Source: Tieghemiomyces parasiticus (taxonomy: Eukaryota > Kickxellomycota > Dimargaritomycetes > Dimargaritales > Dimargaritaceae). From it: a stretch of DNA of 28,209 nucleotides. The stretch covers positions 1-28,209 of the forward strand of contig JANBPT010000620.1 in the NCBI GenBank assembly GCA_027575765.1, given 5' to 3'. The notes beneath the pieces were generated by a model that saw only the letters and a list, made by a program, of their open reading frames with translations, made no database searches and was not told the origin of the DNA. Made by a program: the position numbers and the translations under genes. The first letter of the stretch is position 1. Each line of letters begins with the position of its first letter. Of this stretch, positions 19,342-28,209 are shown one piece after another.

Positions 19342-22300
19342 TCTGGCTGAGGGGTTGCGTACGAAGCAAATTGAGGGTTCAAAGGGAGCTACGAGTGGAT
19401 GCCAGGCTAGGAAATGGGCTGCGTATGAGTCGAGAAAATAGGTAAACAATGGCTGAATGCTTTACGACGTGCGGGATTTCTAGCCAATGGGAGCGGATGG
19501 TCGGGAAGAATGACGGGGAGGGGTGAACGATGTTGGAGTAGAGATGACGGCGAAGGGTTAGATGGGGTTTCGGGTCAGAGAAATATGGTGGACGGCCGGC
19601 CAACACCTCAACGGCGCGACATTGATAGACGACGGGTGGAGTGGGTAGGTGAACCGTGGTGAAAAATTGAACGGTGGTGGTGGGGCGGAGGAAAACAGAA
19701 ACGCGAGCTGGAGGGTTTTGCCTCCCACCCCTCTCCCTCTCCCTTCTTACTCGCCGGCAATACAATTTGTGGTGGGACGTTGCACTGCTGGGCGTAAAAA
19801 AACGGGGTAAGGTACAGGGACGCGACGGTTGGCACTGCGGAGCGCGGTTGGCCCGAAAAGCCTCAGGAAACGGTGCGTTAAACACGCGCCCGAATAGAGA
19901 GCGATGGGAGGGAGGTTTTAGCCTCCACGTCAACTCAATCTACCAGAGCGACTGACCCATTAAAGCGGAGGAACGGAGGCCAGTAAAGTGCGGGGTAGAC
20001 ACAACAGTATACACGCCTGAACGCTCAACCAGTGTGTGCAGTGACGTGTAAGAGAGGCGGGGAAGAATGGACTGCGGACCGAACCTAAGATGGCGGAGGG
20101 CCGCAGCGCTCGTTACCAAGCCGACGGGGTGGGACTTGATAGACACGACAAAGAAAAAAAAGAAAAATACTTGAGAGAGGGAAGTTCTGGACATCCAATT
20201 AGGTAGGAAAAGTTGATCAATTGACAGGGGCTAGTAAGACAACGCCTTGTAAAAAGTATATAAAGCCATGTGCATCCTATAGCAGACCCTTATTCGCAAT
20301 AGCTTGCTTAGGGGAAAAAATGTCACAGCCGGCTGGCTGGCAAGGCGGTGCCAAAGTAGGACGGGCAGAATGCCAAGGGGGTAAGGAGTGTGGAGGGGCG
20401 GCAATACAGCAGCAAGGGTCTCCCGCCCTCCGGGGACGCGTGATAAACAATCCTGCGCGTCTTCCCGCCACGGTGTTTATTACCTAGGCAGTCAACCCAA
20501 CCCGGGCATCAGACAGTGTGGTGTCCTCGCTCTCAGTCTCCGGAGGCAGGGAAGCACTGGCGCTACTGGACCAACAAGCCAAAGACCTGCTCCACGGGAA
20601 AAAGGGCTTTGGCGCCTTGACCTCGCTTACCGGGTAGGAGCCTAGACTAGGTGGCCGCTAGGCTAGCTCCAGCCCGCACCCTCCGCCGAGGACGAAAGGT
20701 CGCTATTGCACTAACGGCACACTTCACTCGCGTGGGTAGTGAAGAAGCCGCAAACCTCGCAACACGAAGCGACGACACAAAAGTGGCCAAGGTATGGCTG
20801 CCGGTCAGTCTAGCGCTTTGCTCGCGGGAGTCTAGGGCCCGGTCGGCCGATATCCACACCTCTGAACTTGGACACTAAAGGGGGGGGCGACTTCTCATCC
20901 ATCCCCATATAGGAGCCCTCAAACTCGGGCATTTCGATGGGGGAAAAATGGACGGAAATAAGAAGCAGGTAGGAGTGCAAAGACTAGGACTTACGCTTTT
21001 GAAGGGAGCACTAGATGGGCGACAGTAAGCGGGTACTGTAGGTCATACACAAAGGTTAAGTGTATAGCTGCCAACGGCGCGGTAAACAGAGATTAGATAG
21101 AAGCAGAGAACCCGGTAAAAGGCTCGTAGCAAGGAGATGGGCGGATGAGGGGAAGCGGGGAGTAAGCGAAAAAAAATAAAGGGCCAAGGCTACGCGACCA
21201 GACGGCGAGCAAGTTGCGATGCTTAATTCTAAGTCGGAATGGTTGAACTACACAATCGGAGGAACAAAAAGAATAAGAGTGGTTTCAAGACAGTCTGGAC
21301 TCTAGCGTGCAGATGAGAGGCGAACAAAGGGGACGGCGGCGAGTACGAACGGGCAGGCAGGCGGTGTTCGCCAACAGTGCCTCAAACTTGAGGTAGTCAA
21401 AGACTGGCGGTATGGCAATACCTAGGGTAAAGTGGACGTCCGATAAGGGCCCGGGTCTAGAAAAAAAAAAGAGTAAGGGGAGAGGGGGGATAAGCGCAAC
21501 CTGCAGCCGAGATTATGAATCCGAGGGCAGGGCCACTAAATATGTGTGTGTGTGTGTGTGTGTGTGAATACGGTGAGAGAAAGGCCGGAACTGGACCCCA
21601 GGCAGAGTCGGTTGTCAAATTAGTGTCAGATTGAAAAGGGACTGCGGGTGCGAACAAGCATACGGTCCGTAACATCGGCGACAAGGACGAGTGTGGCGAC
21701 GGAAGGTTTGGCCCAATGCTGGTCTATCATAGCCGCCAAGAGACTCTGCTGGAATGCAAATAAGCCACAGCAGGCCCGCACCAAGCGTGGCAGCCGTCGT
21801 AGGCGGGTTTGGATGGGGCAGATAGGCGTAGCTTCTACCGCTGCCACGGTTTCTGTTGAGCGGCTGCAACAGGTGCGGGAGGGTTGGCGATTAAACGAGG
21901 GAGAGGCAGGCAAAACCAAGAGACGGCCGTTTTGGCGTGGCGGCTGGGCTACATAGGACAGTGCGGCCGCCCATGCCAGGGGATCCCGTCGACTCGCTCA
22001 CACGGGGTATGGCCAGCGGGCCCACCGCGGATTGGCACCGTGCATACAAGGCCGGCCCGGCGGGTGCCAGAGTGGCAGTGTTCGACAGCCATTCTCTCAG
22101 AATACTTCCATGGCCCCACGGTCGGAATGGATAGGTAAAGCACGGCCCATCCGAGGACATGTTAAATGACATGTAGGGAAACGGGTTGTGGGGAGAGCAG
22201 CTGGACATAGTGGATCCGCAAGCTTCCCACGTCAGCGATTCATAATCCGCCGTCCGACTCAGTATTGAGCATGGCCTTCCGCTGTACGCCGAACCTAGGG

Positions 22301-23588
22301 TGCTGGTGGAGCCCGGGCACTGTCAAGTATAAAACATAACGAGGGAACAGCATGGACAGGATGCTGCAGTGGTCGCAGTGTCCAATGTGTCGTTGTGAGT
22401 GGTCAACGAGCATCCGTAGAGGGAGTGAGAGCCATTTTCCCTGAGTACTGATAGAGAGAACCCGGGGCCAGGGGACCCGGACGACGCAGGACGGTGAGTG
22501 GGGCGGAAGGTAGGACAATCCGTCGCTGGGCGCTTCATTTTTCGACAGAGGCGTAGGCAAGTTAGTGGTTAGTTGGTTGAAGTGAGAAGGGGTCCATCAT
22601 CTTGGGCTCATAGAGAGCCTCGTCTGCAATGGCCAAACAACCCGTCGGAGCCAGCGTTAATCGACACGGCAACCAAGGAGAAAAGAGGGGGGCGACTTGT
22701 GACGGATCGCCTGGTGGCCGCACCACGGTGATCGCCTATTTATACGGCAGGCACGGCATACACACGGCCTTGCCGTTTGATTTCGGCATGTATGCAATAC
22801 AGGGTGCGAACGCTCGTCTCTCGAGTTTCTTGCTGTATATGCGTTTTGTGAGGGTGAGGAGTTGGTGTAGCGGAGCCGGCCCCTTGAGCACAAGTACGTC
22901 GGTCAATTCCCCTGTCCGTTCCGGCCAAGTTCGTAGCCCTAATGAGGAAGCCAGCTGGGCTCTGCCGGCGGTCGATTAAGACTTTTTTTTTTGGAAATTT
23001 TACTCAAACGCCAGCGACCCTAGTATTTACCATGTTTGGGCTGGCTGACGCTAGTGAGCGACGCCGTCTTACCAAGCCTGAACAGGGCCGCCATGCTGGA
23101 TGGAACAGTTCCTTAACATATCGTAGGCCGGTGAGCTTGAAGTGCTCTGGTGCCACGACCATGGACAGACCTTCCTTGGTTACTGGCCTACCGCCGTCTC
23201 TACGGTTCACTCATAACTTTAAGCCACACTCTGGAGCCAACATGTATCCCTCCCCCCTCTAAGGTGCCCTGGCCCAGGCGTCACTGGGGAAGCGACATAC
23301 AGCAGTATGTAACTTACTTTTTTAAAAAAACACATTTTCAGCGACCAATAAGCCCGGAAGTCAGCGCAAGCACTGGTCTCTGCGCCCCTTGCGAATACCA
23401 CCTGCCCTTCCATTAGAACGCCTCAAGCTCTTGTCGTTTTTATCTATATTGCATTTGGCACGATTCCTCTTTACCTGTTCATTCAATACCTTAATCCCGT
23501 TCGTAATATCGATTATCCTTCGTCGTTTAGCACCACCCAGCCATCTGCACTATATTTGGTCCCGTTCGCCATTCCCCTCTCGCCCGCA
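19342..23588. other. Divergent intergenic region between Ras and SDE2 (4.2 kb)
   Basis: The two flanking genes point away from each other. The first 400 bases, read on the minus strand, are C/T-rich and probably hold the Ras leader and promoter; the long open frame 19379-19933 (-) there is low-complexity and not a credible protein. The plus strand from about 23395 to 23588 is a similar leader for SDE2. In between I see a (TG)12 tract at 21543-21566 and GC-richer patches at 20640-20860, 21640-22140 and 23000-23200 with no recognisable product. Confidence 0.55.
21543..21566. repeat. (TG)12 microsatellite
   Basis: Twelve perfect TG units in non-coding DNA, longer than the (TG)9 tract at 484-501. 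Confidence 0.9.
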
Positions 23589-24437
23589 ATGTCCTATCCC
23601 GAAATCTTGGTCCGTCTCCCTCTGGTGGACGGGAATCAAGGGTATCCGGACCGCACTCACCGCACGGTTTGTCTGGATGCGGCCGCGTTACCTATTGGGC
23701 CCGGCACTCCCGTCACCGTTGCGACCTTGAAAGCCCTCCTCACTGAACGCTATGGTATCCCCATCGCACAGCAACGACTAACTACCGACGGCGGTCTCAG
23801 GCTTGCCGACGACTACCCTTTCCTCGCCACCCACGGTCACGTCGCTGCTCCCTGGTCGTGTCAGTTGCAGCTCGCCGTGCGGGGCGGGAAGGGCGGGTTC
23901 GGAAGTATGCTACGGGCCCGCGGCGCCATGATGGCTTCCAAAAAGGCCACCGACCAGGACGCCTGCCGTAACCTCGACGGTCACCGCCTCCGCAGCGCTA
24001 AGGCAGTTGAAGCCGCCATTAAGAAGATGGACCAAGCCGACGAACTTGCCCGCAAGCGCAAGGAGAAGCTGCATAAGCGAATCCAGCGCGGTCTCCAGGA
24101 ACCCGTCGAGCGTGAGCACCGGTTCGAAGACGGCCAATTTTTCAAGGACACTGAGCGGATGGCGGCCAAGGCTAAGCAAGCTGTCCACAAAGCCGTACGC
24201 GCCCAGACCACCGTCCAGACGGTAGCGGCAAGCAGCTGTAGTAACGGAGGAAGGGCATCCGAATCTCGTCATGCCGGTTCAAGCGGAGCGAGTAGTCCGG
24301 GTTCCTCTTCTACCTCATCTCCACCTGCGGGCTTGCAGACCTCCAAGACGGCCGCGACCCCCGTTGACCTGGCCCTCTGGGACAATATCTCCGACCTCAG
24401 CGACGGCAGCGACTCGGACACGGCGGAGGCGTCATAG
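23589..24437 (+). CDS. SDE2: SDE2-like protein (ubiquitin-fold precursor, spliceosome-associated)
   Basis: A 282-aa, intronless gene. Residues 1-98 form the N-terminal ubiquitin-like fold. The invariant processing motif GGKGGFGSMLRA starts at residue 99 (Gly99-Gly100-Lys101). In fission yeast, deubiquitinases cut after the first GG, freeing a C-terminal part with N-terminal Lys that joins the spliceosome and supports excision of selected introns; in human cells SDE2 also acts in replication-stress control. Here the expected mature part begins at Lys101. It continues with ACRNLDGHRLR (about 122-132), the Lys/Arg-rich helix of the family (ARKRKEKLHKRIQRGL, about 154-169) and the conserved EP...F block. 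It ends in a Ser/Thr/Gly-rich segment and an acidic tail, WDNISDLSDGSDSD. The ATG at 23589 is the first in frame; upstream in-frame sequence is C/T-rich leader. Function is assigned from family knowledge. Confidence 0.92.
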   Translation: MSYPEILVRLPLVDGNQGYPDRTHRTVCLDAAALPIGPGTPVTVATLKALLTERYGIPIAQQRLTTDGGLRLADDYPFLATHGHVAAPWSCQLQLAVRGGKGGFGSMLRARGAMMASKKATDQDACRNLDGHRLRSAKAVEAAIKKMDQADELARKRKEKLHKRIQRGLQEPVEREHRFEDGQFFKDTERMAAKAKQAVHKAVRAQTTVQTVAASSCSNGGRASESRHAGSSGASSPGSSSTSSPPAGLQTSKTAATPVDLALWDNISDLSDGSDSDTAEAS

Positions 24438-24787
24438 GCCAGTCCCCCCCTTCTTTTTTATTCTGCTGCCTTCGACCCGTCGAAGGGATGAATGGGAACA
24501 TTCGCTGCGCTTGGTAACCTTCCCCCCTCCCCAAGTACAGCCTTTTCCGCGCTTTCTTCCTTTCATTAATAGGTTGGCAATACGTTAAATGTACAATATA
24601 CCCCGTGCTTGTAAACCATCTAAACGGTCAAACATTACAGACCTGAAATGACCCGGCATTTAATAACTTGTGGTGGCTATTAGCTTCATTGGTTAATAGT
24701 ATGGCATCCAGATGGGGCCGTGTACGACCAGGACCGAGCCGTACGGGTTAAAATATCATCGGGCCGGACCAGTCTTCGACGACTAGC
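24438..24787. other. Short intergenic region after SDE2
   Basis: This is the 3' flank of SDE2, between its stop and the dehydrogenase relic. It begins with C- and T-rich sequence and an 8-bp stem inverted repeat at 24469-24486, then turns AT-rich. No gene is seen. Confidence 0.6.
24469..24486. repeat. Inverted repeat just after the SDE2 stop
   Basis: CCTTCGAC pairs perfectly with GTCGAAGG across a 2-base CC gap, 32 bases after the SDE2 stop codon and next to a T-rich stretch. It probably lies in the 3' UTR and may be a structural element. Confidence 0.7.
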
Positions 24788-25127
24788 CTAGACCAAATTC
24801 ATGTTGATGTACTCGCTGGCCACGTATTTACCTCCGTCCCGGGCCTAATCCAACCCCCTTGAAACCGCCAAAGGGTGTCGCCTAACTGCTCATGACTACA
24901 CTCACGTTGATGTCGACCATCCCGGTCTCCAGCTTTTCGGCCATACGCCGGGCGTGGCTGTGGGATAGCGGGTGAAACAATACGACGCAAGCCTCACACC
25001 GGCACTTCTGGCCCTTACCCGGGCCTCCTACGCTGACCTGAAGCGGATGCGCGGGGTCACCGGACTGAAAAGTATCCCCGTGGGTGACTGGCATGGCGAC
25101 GGTGGTATAGATAACTTCGTAATGGAC
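24788..25127 (-). pseudogene. Decayed copy of the succinate-semialdehyde dehydrogenase 3' end
   Basis: Read on the minus strand, the sequence follows the last exon of the intact dehydrogenase at 26901-27680. It shows VIYTTVA for VLTEVTA, then MAEKLETGM with NVSVVMSS for VAEKLETGM with NTSVVSS. After that come an in-frame stop, then TPFGG-like sequence in a shifted frame, and finally GRDGGKYVASEY joined to INMN before TAG, matching the intact end GREGSKYGISEY...INMD. The stop, frame changes and a small deletion near the end mark it as non-functional. An acceptor-like TTAG sits at 25128, suggesting the copy had its own intron. Weak resemblance to the catalytic-Cys region appears near 25500-25600, so the relic may extend that far. 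Confidence 0.8.
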
Positions 25128-26900
25128 CTAAGCACCCTTTAGATTGTTAAGGCAGGGGAGGAGGGGGGAGTGATGTGGGTAAAAGCAGTGATGACTTACC
25201 ACAGTTGGACTTTTCAGTCGAATGCCATAAAATGGTCGGCATTGGCTCTGAAAACGACCCGACGGCGCTTTCGGTCTGACTACCCCCAGTCAATCATCAA
25301 CGCCAACCACTTACCTCAGAGAAGGGCCTCCAAATTTAAGTAACCAACCCAAGGCAGGCATGATGAGGTTGCAAGGCCTGTTGACCATTTGATCAACTTT
25401 AGGCGTCTACCCCTCCCCCCCAACTCTTTTCCCATTTCCTATCTATCTAGATTAAAGTCCCCACCTTTCCGTACTCTACGACAAACGAACAACAGAGCCA
25501 CATTGTCGGCGTTCTCGCAGATGCGCTGGGCCCTATAGTGCCGTACAGCAGATGCCAAGGCCGTTCACCGCGAATACTGATACCGCCAAGGTTTGTAGGT
25601 GAAAAAGGGGCGGGTTAGTGATGGTCACCATAGTAAGAATGGGGTGCTAATTTAAACTGAAGCATGTTCACGGGTACCCTTCAAGGTGTCTGATATATGG
25701 CTAGCCTTAGAAACCTTATCACAGGAGGTGTTAAGGGTTTTTTTTTGGGGGGGTACGGGGGCTGAGTACTGGGTGATGTGTTGATAGATATATGTACGGG
25801 TAGAGGGGGTCATGAAGGAGGACTCTAGGTAAAACGAGGGGGGGGAGGCGGAGGAGAAAGCGATATGAGTTTACGGTAATGCCTCTCAACTAGAAGATAC
25901 CTGGTGGACCAGGCAAGGAAGTGTTGATGTCTTTTCGATCTACCATCTCCTTTATAAGACCTCGGAGCCGACAGTTCGCCTAGAGGTTAATCTACCCTTT
26001 TCTGTACAGTTGACTTCCCTTTTCAGCTTGACAATACGCCACACTCGTCCCGCCCATGATATCAGGCTCGTGTATACATGCGTCCAATTGAGGCGTGATC
26101 GGTTACCCGCGATCGGAGAACATCCACCGTCTACTATGGTGCTGTTTAACATTATTCCCCCCTAATTCCACTTTGAATGTTACTATTATTACATTCGTCG
26201 GCCGTATGTTCCACGTTCCTGATTCCGGGGCATCCAAAAAAAATACAGCTTGTGACTTCTATAGGACGAACCGACTGCGTTTTCTCCTCGATACTAGTAT
26301 ATTTGGTATGCTCTTTCTTCGATTATTAAAAAACATTTATACATATATATGCATAAGTGTAAGGAAATGGTGAGTGGGTAGATATTTACGACAGGAAAGC
26401 GGCCGTGGTAGCCAAGAAACATCTCGTGGAAGCCACCGAGTCACCTCACATTCCGGACCGTCACCGCTGACTACGCCGCCTAGTTAGCGTCACTTCAACC
26501 AACAGCTCATCTCCGCCCTTACGATCTTCACCAAAAACTTACCCCCCTCCCTGTTTGTCACCGTTTTAAGTCTACCTTTCTTTACCTTGCAAACTAAAGC
26601 GAGTTCTATCCGCCTTCTCATTTCACGGTTTCGTATAGCAACACCGAGGACTATGTCTTAAGCATTATATTCACATTATCCGCTAATTATATAGGCCAGC
26701 AAAAGAACACTCAATCAAGTTATCGTTATCCTAGTATATTTTATGTGACATACTAATCACCTCACGGTTCTCCCCCCCCCCCACTCACCAACAACGGCAG
26801 TGATGGAAGAAAATCAAAATTAAGGGGTCTTGCGACGATCAAGGGAAAAGGGAAGGGTGGGGTGGGGATAGGAGGAGAGCGGGCGAGGGGAGGGAAATTC
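25128..26900. other. Intergenic region, possibly more dehydrogenase relic
   Basis: No intact gene is seen. Around 25490-25600, one minus-strand frame gives TALASAVRHYRAQRICENA, loosely parallel to the VAVACKFRNNGQTCVCAN region of the intact dehydrogenase, with a stop just upstream. Donor-like GGTAAGT sequences occur on the minus strand near 25196 and 25312. Simple tracts are T9G7 at 25738-25753, G8 at 25838-25845, an AT-rich stretch near 26338-26350 and C11 at 26772-26782. Confidence 0.5.
26772..26782. repeat. Poly-C run (11)
   Basis: Eleven consecutive C about 120 bases beyond the stop of the dehydrogenase gene. Confidence 0.85.
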
Positions 26901-28183
26901 TTACGAAATATCCATGTTAATGTACTTGATGTTGAGGTATTCGCTAATTCCATACTTGCTGCCTTCACGACCGATCCCGGACTGCTTGATACCGCCGAAG
27001 GGCGTCGAGGCACTACTCACGACACTAGTATTGACCCCGATCATCCCGGTCTCTAGTTTCTCGGCTACCCGCCAGGCACGGCTGAGGTCTCGGGTGAAAA
27101 AGTAGGAGGCCAGGCCTACGTCGGCGCCATTAGCCCAGGCCAGGACTTCTTCCTCCGCCTTGAAGCGAATGAGCGGCGCCACGGGTCCGAAAATCTCTTC
27201 GCTGCTCACGAGCATGTCGGCGGTGACTTCGGTAAGCACCGTGGGCTGGAAGAATTGCGCAGCGTTGGTGGTGCCGTCCACGGCCGTCCCGCTGGCCCCG
27301 TAGGCCGCGCCGCCCGTCTGCACCTTAGCGCCCTTGTCGACGGCGTCCCGTAGAAAACCGGAAACCTTGTCCATCGCACCCTGGTGGATCAGCGGGCCCA
27401 GTTCAATGTTCTCCCCTAGTCCGTAACCGACTCGCATATGCTTGACCGCTTGGGTGAACTTTTGCGCAAATTCATCGTAGATGGCGTCATGCACGTACAG
27501 GCGGTTGGCACAGACGCAGGTCTGACCGTTGTTGCGGAACTTGCACGCTACCGCTACTTTGACTGCCGCGTCCAAATCGGCGTCCTCAAACACAATGAGC
27601 GGCGCATTACCGCCCAGTTCGAGGGAAAGACGCTTCAAAGTGCTAGAGGCCTGCTCCATGATTTGCTTACCAACGCGGGTCTAAACCGGGCACCAGGAAC
27701 GCCAAGGGAAAGGGAAAGGGAGGAGTTGGTAAATAAGGTGTCTATTAAGGATGGATTGAGGGGTTGGGTGACCGGCCACTAGGTGCACCTCGTGAGGGTG
27801 CGTATCCTTTGGACGACCCGCCAGACATGGCCAGCTATAACCTACCGAACCAGTGAAGGACACCTTCTTGACGGCAGGATCCGTGGTTAAATGGCTGCTC
27901 ACATCACGCAAGTTTTCGTGGGAGGTAACGACGTTGAGGACGCCCGCGGGTACGCCGGCACGTTTAGCCAGTTCAGCCAGGGCCAGCGCCGAGTAAGGGG
28001 TTTCGGCCGCTACAAAAACGTAGGCATAGCAAGGTGTTGCACGCATAATTAGGTTATGACGTCACTATTACCCTACTAGTCACGGCACGAACGAGGCCGT
28101 TCCGGGTCGGGGCGGCAAAGTTGATGAATCCCCCGTATGAACTGCAATGTACAACTTACCGGGCTTGACCACAGTAGTACAGC
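26901..28183 (-). CDS. UGA2: Succinate-semialdehyde dehydrogenase, 3' part (gene runs off the window)
   Basis: Aldehyde dehydrogenase of the GABA shunt that oxidises succinate semialdehyde to succinate with NAD(P)+. Visible exons on the minus strand are 28183-28160 (24 nt), 28009-27846 and 27680-26901, encoding about 321 residues of a protein usually near 490. Introns are 150 and 165 bp, and a further intron reaches the window edge. The microexon gives GCTTVVKP of the cofactor-binding region. It is followed by ETPYSALALAELAKRAGVPAG and VKKVSFTGS, then TRVGKQIMEQAS across the intron. LSLELGG carries the catalytic Glu and NNGQTCVCANR the catalytic Cys (codon 27516-27518), with a second Cys two residues on, as in SSADHs that show a redox switch. 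EEIFGPV and TPFGGIKQSGIGREGSKYG complete the signature. The N-terminal exons lie beyond 28209. The closest alternative is another ALDH-superfamily enzyme, but the ending and CVC motif favour SSADH. Confidence 0.9.
28160..28183 (-). other. SSADH microexon, 24 nt (GCTTVVKP)
   Basis: The exon lies between acceptor ATGCCCAG and donor GTAAGTTG. It starts with the last two bases of a Gly codon, encodes CTTVVKP and ends with the first base of the next Ala codon. Joined to 28009 it reads VVKPAAETPYSALAL, the expected ALDH sequence. Confidence 0.85.
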
Positions 28184-28209
28184 CTGGGCATAAAATGGCA
28201 AAGGAAGCA

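Noticed and set aside
19379..19933. 184-codon open frame on the minus strand upstream of Ras
   Set aside because: The translation is Pro/Ser/Arg/Thr low complexity from a C/T-rich leader, resembles no family and lies where the Ras promoter should be.
1..28209. Transposon, CRISPR or prophage-like system
   Set aside because: No transposase, reverse transcriptase, terminal repeats, spaced direct repeats or viral genes were seen; the gene set is ordinary eukaryotic.

Overview
The window looks like nuclear DNA from a fungus, probably an early-diverging lineage. It has compact GC-rich coding exons, GTAAGT-type introns of about 150-245 bp, CTAAC-like branch sites and C/T-rich stretches in front of start codons. 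Long, gene-poor, more AT-rich intergenic tracts contain poly-G/poly-C runs and TG/TA microsatellites. The gene set is eukaryotic housekeeping and signalling, and the Ras and metallopeptidase sequences read as fungal. The lineage is inference; no species marker is visible.

Layout: 1-3186 holds no gene I can support. RFC1, the large clamp-loader subunit, is on the minus strand at 3187-6170 in four exons. Divergent from it is LSM12 on the plus strand (7831-9420, three exons). An intronless zinc metallopeptidase with a C-terminal jacalin-like lectin domain follows at 10517-12682 (+). After 5.2 kb without a supported gene comes a Ras-family GTPase on the minus strand (17914-19341) with five exons, three of them microexons of 18, 22 and 2 nt. 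A further 4.2 kb leads to SDE2 (23589-24437, +), a spliceosome-associated protein made as a ubiquitin-fold precursor. At the right edge is the 3' part of a succinate-semialdehyde dehydrogenase (26901-28183, -), whose first visible exon is only 24 nt. A decayed second copy of this gene lies about 1.8 kb downstream of its stop (24788-25127, -).

The genes are unrelated in pathway and do not form an operon or gene cluster. Their common theme is splicing architecture. All exon junctions proposed here keep the reading frame and restore known family motifs: RFC1 808 aa, LSM12 392 aa, Ras 196 aa.

The most interesting observation is the Ras gene. Its codons 17-30 are spread over three microexons, and the frame closes only if a 2-nt exon (AG, 18612-18613) is spliced in. 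Several Ras introns have branch-site candidates 52-70 nt from the acceptor. SDE2, present in the same window, is known in fission yeast as a factor for selected introns.
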